Of a stretch of 64,000 bases of DNA, positions 34,235 to 42,098 are shown piece by piece. The position numbers and the translations under genes were made by a program. Origin of the DNA: Chloroflexota bacterium (lineage in GTDB: Bacteria; Chloroflexota; Anaerolineae; Anaerolineales; Villigracilaceae). Every line of letters begins with the position of its first letter. The stretch's first letter is position 1. The DNA is taken from NCBI GenBank assembly GCA_016213105.1, contig JACRBN010000022.1, positions 31,879 to 95,878 on the forward strand, in the 5' to 3' direction. Under the pieces are notes generated by a model. That model was not told the origin of the DNA. It did no database searches and saw only the letters and a list, made by a program, of their open reading frames with translations.

Positions 34235-35746
34235 TCAGGTTTTCGGCAGCAGGGAAGCCAGCATCTTTTCGATCTCCTCCTGTTCCTCGCTGGGAACGCC
34301 GCCATTGGATAGAAAGGTTTTCAGATCCGCGGTGGCCGAGGCAGCATCCCGATTCTTAAGGTGCGCGCGGGCGCGCTCCTGGTACGCCGCGACATAGCCC
34401 GGGTTGATCTGCAGGGTTTTGTTGTAATCGCGGATGGCTCCCTCCAGGTCGCCGGTGGCGTAGCGCAGCACGGCGCGGTTGTAGTAGGCCTCGTAGTGGT
34501 CCGGTTGCAGGCGAATGGTTTCGAAGTAATCGAGCGCCGCCCGGTACAGGTCGCCTTTCTGGTGATAGGTCAGCCCCCGATTGTAAAAATAGTAGGCCGT
34601 GCCGGGATCCAGTTGGATGGCTGTGGTGTAATCCGCGATGGCGGCGTCCAGGTTGTTCATGCCGCGCCACGCGCTGCCGCGGCTGTTATAGGCGCCCGCG
34701 AAGTTCGGTTGCAGTTGAATGGCTTGATTGCAATCGTCGAGCGCGGCCTGGAAATCGCGTTTGTCCTTGAAAACGTTTCCCCGGTTTAGATAAAACAGAA
34801 AGAAGTCGGGAACGAGTTCGATGGCGCGCGTGAAATCCTGGAGGGCGGCCTCCAGGTCGCCGTTCTCCCTGTGCGCGTCGCCGCGGTTGTTGTAGGCGAT
34901 GGCAAAGCCCGGGTCCAGGCGGATGGCTTCGTCCAGGTCGCGTATGGCGCCCGCGTAATCGCCCAGGTGGTCGAGGTATTCGCCGCGGCTGTTATAGCGG
35001 TTGGCCGAGCCCGGTTCGAGTTCGATGGCGCGGGTCATGTCCTCGAGCGCGCCGGCCACGTCTTCACTTTCCCGCGCCTGCGCGCGCCAGGCATACGCCT
35101 CGGCGAAATCGGGCTGGAGGCGGATCGCTTCGCTGAAGCAGCGTATTTTTTCCTGCGCATCGTCGGCCTGCTCCCCCCGCTCGAACCATTCCTGCGCGGT
35201 CAGGGCTGGGGCCGCCACCGTGGCGGGCGGGACGTTTTCCGCGCCCGGTTCGTCCACTTCCACATCCGTCAGCGCGTTGATGAGCATGCGGTTGTAGGCG
35301 GCGGGAACGGCCATGCGCAGTTCGGAGCAAAGGATCGGCAGGGCTTGGGCCAATCTGCCTTTTGGCGCGGTGACATACTTGTGGTTCAACAGCCGCAGGA
35401 ACGGGCCGCTCAATTGTTCCTGGAAGTGCGGGTCATCGAAACTGGCCCCGTCGCAAAGCAGGGTCAGGATCAGGTTGTTGTGCTCGAACGCGGCCTCGAG
35501 CTCCCGCCGCAAGGGGTCGGCGGGGTCGTTGCAGCCTTCCAACGCGGTCGGCGTCAGGATGAGGATGAAATGCGGGCGGGCCTCGATCTGTTGGACATTG
35601 GCCTTCTCCGCCGCCTGGTTCCCGGCTTCGCCGTGGTCGATACAGGCATTGAACCCTTCCGCGGAAATCTTCTGCGAAACGGCCATCGCTTTCAGCAGGT
35701 CGGCGTGACGGTAACTGATGTATACCAATTTATCCTGGGCTGTCAT
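34235..35746 (-). CDS. TIR-like domain - TPR protein
   Basis: This 503-residue protein begins with LVYISYRHADLLKAMAVSQK (about 7-26), the betaA strand and BB-loop area of a TIR_2-type fold. PHFILILTPTALEG and a Glu in PLRRELEAAFEHNN (about residues 80-83) follow at the position of the catalytic Glu of NAD-cleaving TIRs. From about 185 to 480 there are eight or nine canonical 34-residue TPRs (AYNNRGDAHRENGDLEAALQ and similar). No signal peptide is seen. Bacterial TIR proteins can degrade NAD or make signalling nucleotides in defence; others only bind proteins. Whether this one is catalytic cannot be told. It has its own terminator and no operon partner. Confidence 0.85.
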   Translation of the reverse strand: MTAQDKLVYISYRHADLLKAMAVSQKISAEGFNACIDHGEAGNQAAEKANVQQIEARPHFILILTPTALEGCNDPADPLRRELEAAFEHNNLILTLLCDGASFDDPHFQEQLSGPFLRLLNHKYVTAPKGRLAQALPILCSELRMAVPAAYNRMLINALTDVEVDEPGAENVPPATVAAPALTAQEWFERGEQADDAQEKIRCFSEAIRLQPDFAEAYAWRAQARESEDVAGALEDMTRAIELEPGSANRYNSRGEYLDHLGDYAGAIRDLDEAIRLDPGFAIAYNNRGDAHRENGDLEAALQDFTRAIELVPDFFLFYLNRGNVFKDKRDFQAALDDCNQAIQLQPNFAGAYNSRGSAWRGMNNLDAAIADYTTAIQLDPGTAYYFYNRGLTYHQKGDLYRAALDYFETIRLQPDHYEAYYNRAVLRYATGDLEGAIRDYNKTLQINPGYVAAYQERARAHLKNRDAASATADLKTFLSNGGVPSEEQEEIEKMLASLLPKT

Positions 35747-36065
35747 GTCAGCCTCCTTTTGTCCATTCCATTATACAGAAAAGAGCGGGCAATCCAAAGC
35801 CTGTCGCATGAAAATGGCGCGAATGGCGTGACGCGGAATGTCATTCCGCGCACCCATCCCCGTGTTGCCCATGCGCCAGGCAGGGGCATCACGGCGGTTC
35901 CCAATGAGCCAGGGTTCCTCTCCCATCAAAACGCAGTCATCCCTGCCAATGGCCGTGGAAGGGTGACAAACCCACCCCGAATCAGCGACATTCGTCACTT
36001 CGCGCCTGTTGTCCCATCAGGTATCTTTTAGCGGCAAAGTAATATTTCACTCAGGAGAAACCATC
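35747..36065. other. Intergenic region with dispersed palindromes, no gene seen
   Basis: No convincing frame was found in these 319 bp. A perfect hairpin, CGCGGAATG-T-CATTCCGCG, lies at 35832-35850. The right end carries the ferredoxin leader with AGGAG at 36053. The remainder appears to be degenerate repeat sequence. Confidence 0.6.
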
Positions 36066-36257
36066 ATGACCATGAAAATCCAGGAAGATTGCATCGCCTG
36101 CGGCGCGTGCGTTCCCGACTGCCCGACCGAATCGATCAGCGAAGGCGACGGCACCTTGTACGTCATCGACCAGGCCACCTGCGTCGAGTGCATCGGCCAC
36201 TACGACACCCCGCGCTGTGTGGAAGCCTGCCCGGTCGACTGCATCGTCAAGGCCTAA
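36066..36257 (+). CDS. 2[4Fe-4S] ferredoxin, YfhL-like
   Basis: This 63-residue protein has two cluster motifs: CIACGACVPDCP (about residues 10-21) and the extended CVECIGHYDTPRCVEACP (about 38-55). The long spacing in the second motif is typical of YfhL-type ferredoxins (Alvin class) rather than clostridial ones. It carries low-potential electrons in the cytoplasm; the partner is unknown. The ATG at 36066 is 8 nt from AGGAG; another ATG is two codons on. A stem-loop (ATCCGAAAAA / TTTTTCGGAT, 36265-36315) follows the gene. Confidence 0.93.
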   Translation: MTMKIQEDCIACGACVPDCPTESISEGDGTLYVIDQATCVECIGHYDTPRCVEACPVDCIVKA

Positions 36258-36264
36258 AGCGCCC

Positions 36265-36315
36265 ATCCGAAAAAACGGAGTGCCGACGCAAGTCCGCGCT
36301 CCAGGTTTTTCGGAT
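36265..36315 (+). terminator. Stem-loop after the ferredoxin gene
   Basis: ATCCGAAAAA (36265-36274) pairs with TTTTTCGGAT (36306-36315). An inner GGAG...CTCC pairing extends the stem. The A and T runs make it a likely terminator despite the large loop. Confidence 0.55.
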
Positions 36316-36323
36316 CATGCCAG

Positions 36324-36485
36324 TGTTATAATCTTTTCCAACTGAATATCGACCTTCGGGGCAGGGTGCAATTCCCGATCGGTGGTACAGCCCACGAGCC
36401 TGTTCAGGTATGGTTTTCCTTCCTGGAAAACAGGCATGACCCGGTGAAACTCCGGGGCCGACAGTGACAGTCTGGATAGAAGAAG
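36324..36485 (+). promoter_or_regulatory. FMN riboswitch (RFN element) with extended -10 promoter
   Basis: The RFN core is clear: ACCTTCGGGGCAGGGTGCAA, then CCCGATCGGTGGTACAGCCC with ACGAGCC after it, and CCGGTGAAACTCCGGGGCCG followed by ACAGTGACAGTCTGGAT. TGT-TATAAT (36324-36332) upstream is an extended -10 promoter. Bound FMN should favour the terminator at 36523 and switch off the transporter genes. Confidence 0.95.
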
Positions 36486-36522
36486 GTATTGACCCACGTT
36501 CTGGGTCTGGTTTGACTTAAGT

Positions 36523-36557
36523 CCCCGAAAACGATCCTTGTTTTCGGGGCTTTTGTT
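36523..36557 (+). terminator. Riboswitch terminator
   Basis: CCCCGAAAAC (36523-36532) and GTTTTCGGGG (36540-36549) followed by CTTTTGTT form an intrinsic terminator downstream of the FMN aptamer. A weaker GGCGTTTTTT hairpin lies at 36588-36620. Confidence 0.9.
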
Positions 36558-36624
36558 CACGTCAGGCCTGACCGTGAGCCTGTTTCCACGCCCCGCAGGT
36601 TATCCTGTCGAGGCGTTTTTTCAT

Positions 36625-36742
36625 GTCGTTGCGGGGAGGGTTGAGGCGCACAGCGCCGAAATCCCAACGCGGCAACCTCCAGAGTGGCGCGTTCCTCTTC
36701 TTCCAGAAGATTGCTTCGGGCGCATGGTGCCCTCGCAATGAC
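36625..36742. repeat. REP/MITE-like element, GTCATTGCGAG family, copy 3
   Basis: The ends GTCGTTGCGGGGAGGG and CCTCGCAATGAC are imperfect versions of the copy-2 ends. The interior GGTTGAGGCG-CA-CAGCGCCGAAA matches copy 2 closely. It separates the FMN riboswitch from the permease gene and creates a false N-terminal extension of that gene from 36623. Confidence 0.85.
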
Positions 36743-36754
36743 ATCCGAGATGAT

Positions 36755-37546
36755 ATGACCAAACCTTCCCTCACCAAACGTATACGCTCCCTGCGCCCGT
36801 GGCTGGGATTTGGCTCCCTGCTGGCGGGATTGCTGCTCTGGCAGCTCGCCGCGCGGATGGGCGGCCTGCCCGCATTCATCCTGCCCGCCCCCGCGGACGT
36901 TTGGTCCCGTTTCCTGCGCGCCGCCGCGGATGGGAGCCTCTTCGTCCACATGGGGGTGACGCTGGCCGAGATCCTGGTCGGCCTGCTGGCGGGCGTGGCG
37001 ATGGCTACCATCCTGGGGTACCTGGTGGCCAAGTCGCGCCTGCTGGAAAACCTGCTGGCGCCGTACCTGGTGGCGAGTCAGGCCGTGCCGCTGGTGGCGA
37101 TTGCGCCGCTGCTGGTCATCTGGTTCGGGCCGGGCATGTTCTCGAAAATTTTGATCTGCGCGTTGATCGTGTTCTTCCCCGTGCTGGTCAATACCGTGGT
37201 GGGCGTGCGCGCCGTCCCGCCTGCGCTGTACGATTTGATGGGTTCCCTGCGCGCCACGCGGACGCAGGTTCTGCTCCAGCTCGAAGTGCCTGCCGCGTTG
37301 CCGATCTTCCTGGGCGGGCTGCGCATCGGGGCCACGCTCTCGGTCATCGGCGCGGTGGTGGGCGAGTTCGTCGGCGCGGACCAGGGGCTGGGCTTCCTCA
37401 TCAACGTGGGGCGCGGACAGTATGACACGGCGCTGGTCTTTGTGGCGATCTTTGCGCTGGTCGTGATGGCCCTGTCGCTGTACGGGGTCGTGGCCTGGTT
37501 CGAAAAGCGCCTGCTCATCTGGCAGGAGACATCACAGATTCATTAG
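36755..37546 (+). CDS. ribX: ABC transporter permease, probable riboflavin uptake (RibX-like)
   Basis: This 263-residue membrane protein of the BPD_transp_1 (SsuC/ThiX-like) family has six helices. The coupling motif is EVPAALPIFLGGLRIGATLS (about 177-196), and AIAPLLVIWFGPGMFSKI is conserved. The ATG at 36755 is chosen because upstream in-frame codons from 36623 lie in the repeat element. The FMN riboswitch upstream and the order permease, binding protein, ATPase point to the riboflavin transporter RibXY described in Chloroflexota. Thiamine-precursor or sulfonate importers of the same family are less likely here. Confidence 0.85.
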   Translation: MTKPSLTKRIRSLRPWLGFGSLLAGLLLWQLAARMGGLPAFILPAPADVWSRFLRAAADGSLFVHMGVTLAEILVGLLAGVAMATILGYLVAKSRLLENLLAPYLVASQAVPLVAIAPLLVIWFGPGMFSKILICALIVFFPVLVNTVVGVRAVPPALYDLMGSLRATRTQVLLQLEVPAALPIFLGGLRIGATLSVIGAVVGEFVGADQGLGFLINVGRGQYDTALVFVAIFALVVMALSLYGVVAWFEKRLLIWQETSQIH

Positions 37547-37556
37547 GAGAGTTTCA

Positions 37557-38537
37557 ATGTTCAGGAAGTTTGTTTTGCTCACGCTCGGGCTGGCGCTCGT
37601 TCTTTCGGCCTGTGCCAACTCCGGGTCCACGAATGAGAATGGCTCGTTGACCAAAATCCGCCTGCCGATGGGCTACATCCCCAATGTCCAGTTCGCGCCG
37701 TTCTACGTCGCGGTCGAAAAAGGCTATTTCGCGGAGGAGGGCATCGAGATCGAATTCGACTACTCCTTCGAGACCGACGGCATGGCGTTGGTGGGCGCGG
37801 GCGAACTGCCGTTCTCGGTGGCTTCGGGTGAACAGGTGCTGCTGGCGCGCGCGCAGGGACTGCCCGTGGTGTATGCGTTTGCGTGGTACCAGCAGTATCC
37901 GATCTCGGTGGTTTCCGCGCCCGAGTTGAACATCACCCAGCCGGCTGATTTGAAGGGCAGGACCATCGGCCTGCCCGGCCTGTTCGGCGCGAATTACATT
38001 GCGCTGGAGGCGCTGCTGTTCGAGGGCGGCCTGACCGCCGCGGACGTGACGATGGAGGCAATCGGCTTCAACCAGGTGGAGGCGTACGCCTCGGGCCAGA
38101 AGGACGTGGTGGTGGGCTACGCTGCCAACGAGCCGATCGTGCTGGCTGCGCAGGGTTTCAAGTTTAACGAGATGCGCGTGGCTGATTACATGCAATTGAC
38201 CGCCAACGGGCTGATCACCAACGAGAAGACCATCGCGGAGAATCCCGACCTGGTGCGCGGCATGACGAAGGCCCTGTCGCGTGGCATCGCGGACGTGCTG
38301 GCTCATCCCGATGAAGCCTACGAGATCTGCAAAAACTACGTGGAGAATCTGAGCGAAGCCGACGAGGCCGTGCAAAAGCAGGTGCTGGTGACCTCGATGG
38401 ATTTTTGGAAGGCCGATCACATCGGCTTGTCGGACCCGCAGGCCTGGAGCAACATGCACGACCTGTTGTTGAAGATGGGCCTGCTGTCCGCCCCGTTGGA
38501 TGTGAGCCAGGCCTTCACGAACGAGTTTGTGCCGTAA
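37557..38537 (+). CDS. ribY: ABC transporter substrate-binding lipoprotein, probable riboflavin (RibY-like)
   Basis: This 326-residue lipoprotein has signal peptide and lipobox LVLSAC (Cys19). The NMT1/THI5-like fold is shown by RLPMGYIPNVQFAPFYVAVE (about 38-57), KGYFAEEGIEIEF and LKGRTIGLPGLFGANYIALE. It should bind riboflavin or a related flavin outside the membrane and pass it to the permease 10 bp upstream. Flavin specificity is inferred from the FMN riboswitch; the fold alone would equally suit pyrimidine or sulfonate ligands. Confidence 0.87.
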   Translation: MFRKFVLLTLGLALVLSACANSGSTNENGSLTKIRLPMGYIPNVQFAPFYVAVEKGYFAEEGIEIEFDYSFETDGMALVGAGELPFSVASGEQVLLARAQGLPVVYAFAWYQQYPISVVSAPELNITQPADLKGRTIGLPGLFGANYIALEALLFEGGLTAADVTMEAIGFNQVEAYASGQKDVVVGYAANEPIVLAAQGFKFNEMRVADYMQLTANGLITNEKTIAENPDLVRGMTKALSRGIADVLAHPDEAYEICKNYVENLSEADEAVQKQVLVTSMDFWKADHIGLSDPQAWSNMHDLLLKMGLLSAPLDVSQAFTNEFVP

Positions 38538-38572
38538 AGGACGACCCGACGGGACGCACTACAGGAAATCCC

Positions 38573-39310
38573 ATGTCAAATCCCATCCTCACCGTCTCGG
38601 CCCTGACCGTGGTCTTCCCCGACAACAACGGCGGACTGCGCGCGCTCGATGACATCTCGTTCGAGGTCTGCCCGCAGGAATTCATCTGCGTACTGGGGCC
38701 TTCGGGCAGCGGCAAGACCACCCTGCTGCGCGTGCTGGCGGGACTGCTCCCGCCGAGCGTCGGCGAGGTCAACTTTGGCGACCATCAACAGCCGCGCATC
38801 GGTATGGCTTTTCAACAGTCCAATCTCATGCCGTGGCGGACGGTGCTGGAGAACGTCAAACTGCCGCTGGAACTGGCGGGCGCGGCCGATGCCGAATCGC
38901 GGGCGCGGGAGTTGATCGACCTGGTCGGCTTGAGCGGCTTCGAGGATAACTGGCCGCGCGACCTCTCGGGCGGGATGGCCCAGCGCGCCGCCCTGGCCCG
39001 CGCCCTGATCCACGACCCCGACCTGCTGCTGCTCGACGAGCCTTTCGGCTCCCTCGACGCCCTGACCCGTGAGCGCATGTGGAGCGAGCTTTCCCGCATC
39101 TGGCAGGTGCGCCAAAAGACGGTCGTGATGGTGACGCACTCGATCAACGAGTCGCTCTTCCTGGCCGACCGCGTGCTGGTGCTCAGCGCCCGCCCCGGAC
39201 GGGTGAAACTGGACCTGAAGGTGGATCTGCCGCGTCCGCGCAACGAGGATATACGCTACACGCCGCACTTCGGGAAACTGGCGCGGAAGTTGAAGGCGGC
39301 GATTGAATAG
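38573..39310 (+). CDS. ABC transporter ATP-binding protein of the riboflavin importer
   Basis: This 245-residue ATPase has Walker A GPSGSGKT (about 43-50), Q-loop MAFQQSNLMPWRT, signature LSGGMAQRAALARAL, Walker B LLLLDEPFGSLDALTRE and the H-loop THSINE. It belongs to the SsuB/TauB/NitT group that pairs with NMT1-type binding proteins. The ATG at 38573 has ACAGGA upstream; earlier in-frame codons overlap the binding-protein gene and were rejected. It is the last gene of the operon and is followed by a terminator. Confidence 0.9.
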   Translation: MSNPILTVSALTVVFPDNNGGLRALDDISFEVCPQEFICVLGPSGSGKTTLLRVLAGLLPPSVGEVNFGDHQQPRIGMAFQQSNLMPWRTVLENVKLPLELAGAADAESRARELIDLVGLSGFEDNWPRDLSGGMAQRAALARALIHDPDLLLLDEPFGSLDALTRERMWSELSRIWQVRQKTVVMVTHSINESLFLADRVLVLSARPGRVKLDLKVDLPRPRNEDIRYTPHFGKLARKLKAAIE

Positions 39311-39312
39311 AA

Positions 39313-39349
39313 AATGAGGTGGACCTGAAAAGTCCACCTCATTATTTTT
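39313..39349 (+). terminator. Intrinsic terminator of the riboflavin transporter operon
   Basis: AATGAGGTGGAC (39313-39324), a 7-nt loop, then GTCCACCTCATT (39332-39343) followed by ATTTTT. The convergent glycosyltransferase-like gene ends 20 bp beyond, so it may serve both strands. Confidence 0.9.
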
Positions 39350-39368
39350 GAAGGGTGTTGCCGACCGC

Positions 39369-40727
39369 TCATCCCCGGCTGGATCGGGCAGAAACAAATT
39401 TCGGGTTGGGTATGGCCCGGGCGGCCAGAATGACCACCGCCGGCATGAAATCGACCAGGTAACGCAGCTGCGCGCCGATGGCCATATAGGCTCCGCTGCC
39501 CAGCACGAGGATCAGGATGAAGGGCCAGTTATCCTTTTGCCTTTTGCCGATGCTGAGGATCACGGCCATCAGAAGCAGGGCCTGCTGGACCGCGGCAAAG
39601 TGATCCATGAGTCGCGGCTTGATTTCATAGGCCAGATCCACGCTGGTGTTGAACCACAGGGGCAGGAAGCGGTACAGGGACAGGCCCACGTAGCGCAGGG
39701 GGTTTTGAAGGATGATCTCGAGCCCGGCTCGCATGTACACGCTTTGCATTTGCGCTTCGTTTTCGAGCCCGCCCAGGTTGCTGGTTTCGATCAGTTGGTC
39801 GATGGCGGCATATCCTTCGGTCGAGCCAACATAATGGGGCTGGAAGTTGTCGCCGGCGATGATGTGATTCATTCGTAAAACGTTGTACCCGGTCAACGTG
39901 CTTCCGATCACAGGCTGCCCAAAGACGATTTGATTGCGGATGATCCACGGCGCAACAGTGAGGCCGACGACCGACAGCAGCAGCATGGACGGGAGGAGTC
40001 TTTGCCCCCACTTGCGGGTGCTGTCCTTGACGCCCGTCACGAGCAGGGCGAGGCCGAGCCCGACCGAAACGCCGAGCAGCACCGTGCGCGAGAGCGAGGC
40101 CAGGCCCAGGAAGACCCCGGCCAGGATCCACTGCCAGGTCCCCGCTCCATTGCGGCCCTTGAGAAAATGGAACAGTCCCAGCGAGAGGAAGAAGGCGGCG
40201 GCCAACTCCCCATTGTCGTTTTCGATTTCACTCAGGACCGGCAGGGAGACCGTCCACAGGAACGCAGCCAGCAGGGCAATGCGGCGGTCTTTCCTGTGCA
40301 GGATGGCGTAAATAACCAGCGCCGTTCCCAGGTACAACAGACTCTGCATGACCAGTACCGCGTACGCGGAGGGGAAAATCAGCATGGCCAGGGCCATCAA
40401 CAAAACCGGCAGCGGCTCGCGCATGGCGGTGGCCTGGTTGGCCGGGCTGCAAAATGGGAAATAATCGCCGTCACAGGCGCTGTAGCCCCTGCCGTGGATC
40501 AGGTTCGAGGCAATCGTCCAGGAGCCGTTATCGGTCGCGAACAAGGGGCGTCCGGGCGCTGACAGGAAGATCGGGAGGATCAACAAAATTCCCAGTGCAA
40601 GCACGCCGCCCAGCCACCACGTGCTTTGGCGTTCCACTGTTTTTTTCTCGAAAAGAATGTTTATCGATGTGAAAACGGCCTGGATCGGATGGAGACGATC
40701 AGGGGAGGAAACTTGTAATTTCATCAT
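39369..40727 (-). CDS. ArnT/PMT-like (GT39 family) membrane glycosyltransferase
   Basis: This 452-residue protein has about eleven hydrophobic helices. An Asp in the first external loop (PLFATDNGSWTIASNLIHG, about 63-81) is placed as in dolichyl/undecaprenyl-phosphate-sugar transferases (GT-C fold, GT39/PMT_2). It probably moves a sugar from a polyprenyl-phosphate carrier to an envelope acceptor; both are unknown. No good Shine-Dalgarno site was found before the ATG pair. It has no operon partner. Confidence 0.75.
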   Translation of the reverse strand: MMKLQVSSPDRLHPIQAVFTSINILFEKKTVERQSTWWLGGVLALGILLILPIFLSAPGRPLFATDNGSWTIASNLIHGRGYSACDGDYFPFCSPANQATAMREPLPVLLMALAMLIFPSAYAVLVMQSLLYLGTALVIYAILHRKDRRIALLAAFLWTVSLPVLSEIENDNGELAAAFFLSLGLFHFLKGRNGAGTWQWILAGVFLGLASLSRTVLLGVSVGLGLALLVTGVKDSTRKWGQRLLPSMLLLSVVGLTVAPWIIRNQIVFGQPVIGSTLTGYNVLRMNHIIAGDNFQPHYVGSTEGYAAIDQLIETSNLGGLENEAQMQSVYMRAGLEIILQNPLRYVGLSLYRFLPLWFNTSVDLAYEIKPRLMDHFAAVQQALLLMAVILSIGKRQKDNWPFILILVLGSGAYMAIGAQLRYLVDFMPAVVILAARAIPNPKFVSARSSRG

Positions 40728-40794
40728 TTCATTCTAGTGGAAGTAGATGACAATGCGATGACAGCAGTTCCCGTCCCTGGCGGGCGGACTCGAA

Positions 40795-40820
40795 CGCCGG
40801 GAGACGTTGGACTCCATCTC
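40795..40820. repeat. GGAGACGTTGGACTCC element
   Basis: GGGAGACGTTGGACTCCATCTCC repeats one arm of the hairpin at 15093-15121. The rest of the 223-bp gap holds no gene. Confidence 0.5.
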
Positions 40821-40950
40821 CTGTTTTCAGGTCAACGCACTGATTGTTGGGATTTTCCCGTTTATCACGGGAGAGGTGGGCTATCAACCCTGGATGAACC
40901 TGCATGGGTATTTGATGTGAAACCCCCGTATAAGTTTCATCGGGTTGCTC

Positions 40951-41790
40951 TCACTCCCTCCCGACCCACTTTCTGCAATCCTCCACAAGCTCCCCAAGCG
41001 TGTGGAGGGCCTCCGAGATGGATGGGCCTGCACCGCTCAACTGCTCGAAAGTCCATTCCACTCGTTCCTTCAGATTGGCAGGCGCGTATTGAAAATCCGC
41101 GGCCAGCGCAACTGCGCCCTTTTCGTTCATCCAGTATTGTTCGTTGACCGCGAAGAGCGTTTGCAGCAGGCAGGCCACGCAGCGGAAGCAGCAGCCGGCC
41201 GCGTAAGCCACGTCCCCGCGGCTGATGCTCTTCTGCGCGATCCCGAGCGAGAAATCCACCTCCCACCAGAAGGCATCGAGGATGGCCTGTTTCAGGCGCG
41301 GCGGGTAGGGGATGATCCTGTCCTTCAATCTTGCGAGCGTGCCGCGCGGGTCCCAAAGCGGCTGGCAGAGCGCCACCTCGGCCAGGTATATGGATGATAC
41401 AAAACTGTGCGGATGTCCAGGCTGGTAGGCGATTTCGATCCTGCCCGCGCAGCAGTCGAAGATGACCCGTTCCACCTTGTCCAGGTCGCGGTAGATAAAG
41501 TCGACGGGCAGGCCGCCGACCTTGAGCCAGCCGCCGCCGTTGATCCACGGACCCCAGCCGCCGGGGCCGGTTACCAGGTTCGGGCGGTGTTCGTCGTCGA
41601 GCCCGGCCGCAACGCGGGTCAGCTCCGCCAGGTCGAGCGGCAGGGAGGGGGCGTAGTAGATGCCCAGGTCGACATCCGAGGATTCGGTGTGGGTGCCGCG
41701 GGCGCGGGACCCGCCCAGCACCACCGCCTCCACGCCGGGCACGGATTTCAAGCGGTCAACGATCTCTGTGATCAACCCGGAGGTGTTCAT
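40951..41790 (-). CDS. Nucleotidyltransferase-domain protein
   Basis: This 279-residue protein starts with a pol-beta-type nucleotidyltransferase motif, LGGSRARGTHTESSDVDLGI (about 26-45), with the G-S and the D-x-D pair intact. VDFIYRDLDKVERV supplies the likely third Asp (about residue 97). The C-terminal helical half (about 140-275) resembles DUF4037 or kanamycin-nucleotidyltransferase-type partners. It may adenylylate a small molecule such as an aminoglycoside, or a protein. It lies 14 bp after the DUF2277 gene on the same strand. The target is unknown. Confidence 0.82.
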   Translation of the reverse strand: MNTSGLITEIVDRLKSVPGVEAVVLGGSRARGTHTESSDVDLGIYYAPSLPLDLAELTRVAAGLDDEHRPNLVTGPGGWGPWINGGGWLKVGGLPVDFIYRDLDKVERVIFDCCAGRIEIAYQPGHPHSFVSSIYLAEVALCQPLWDPRGTLARLKDRIIPYPPRLKQAILDAFWWEVDFSLGIAQKSISRGDVAYAAGCCFRCVACLLQTLFAVNEQYWMNEKGAVALAADFQYAPANLKERVEWTFEQLSGAGPSISEALHTLGELVEDCRKWVGRE

Positions 41791-41804
41791 AAGCGCTGGC
41801 GGCT

Positions 41805-42023
41805 TCAGGCCGCCTCCCTGCCTAGTTTTGACGGCAGGATTTCCAGCATCCTCCTGGTTGCATCCGCCACCTCACGCACCGCCGCGTCGAAGGCCTCCTG
41901 GTTGGCCCGCGAGGGCTTGCGGAATCCGCTGACTTTGCGCACGTATTGCAGCGCTGCTTCGTGTATCTCCGTTTCCGTGGCGGGACGGTCGGGCAGGCGC
42001 AGGGGTTTGATGCTTCGGCACAT
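41805..42023 (-). CDS. DUF2277 family protein
   Basis: This 72-residue protein has MCRSIKPLRLPDRPATETEI at the N-terminus and HEAALQYVRKVSGFRKPSRA next, matching the DUF2277 pattern closely (initial MCR.I, then ALQYVRK.SGF.KPS.AN). The family has no known function and its conserved Cys2-Arg3 is unusual. AGGAG lies about 9 nt before the ATG. It precedes the nucleotidyltransferase-domain gene. Confidence 0.88.
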   Translation of the reverse strand: MCRSIKPLRLPDRPATETEIHEAALQYVRKVSGFRKPSRANQEAFDAAVREVADATRRMLEILPSKLGREAA

Positions 42024-42098
42024 GGGAATCTCTCCTTTCCCTGATTATAGCGAAAAAAAAGGCCGCGTCCACTTGAGACGCGGCCTAGTGCTTTCTGT

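Noticed and set aside
23998..35746. A single defence island joining the CHAT and TIR genes
   Set aside because: Between them lie valS and other ordinary genes in separate transcripts, so a joint system is not supported by the layout.
36623..36754. N-terminal extension of the RibX-like permease
   Set aside because: It translates the REP-like repeat. The membrane protein begins naturally at the ATG at 36755.
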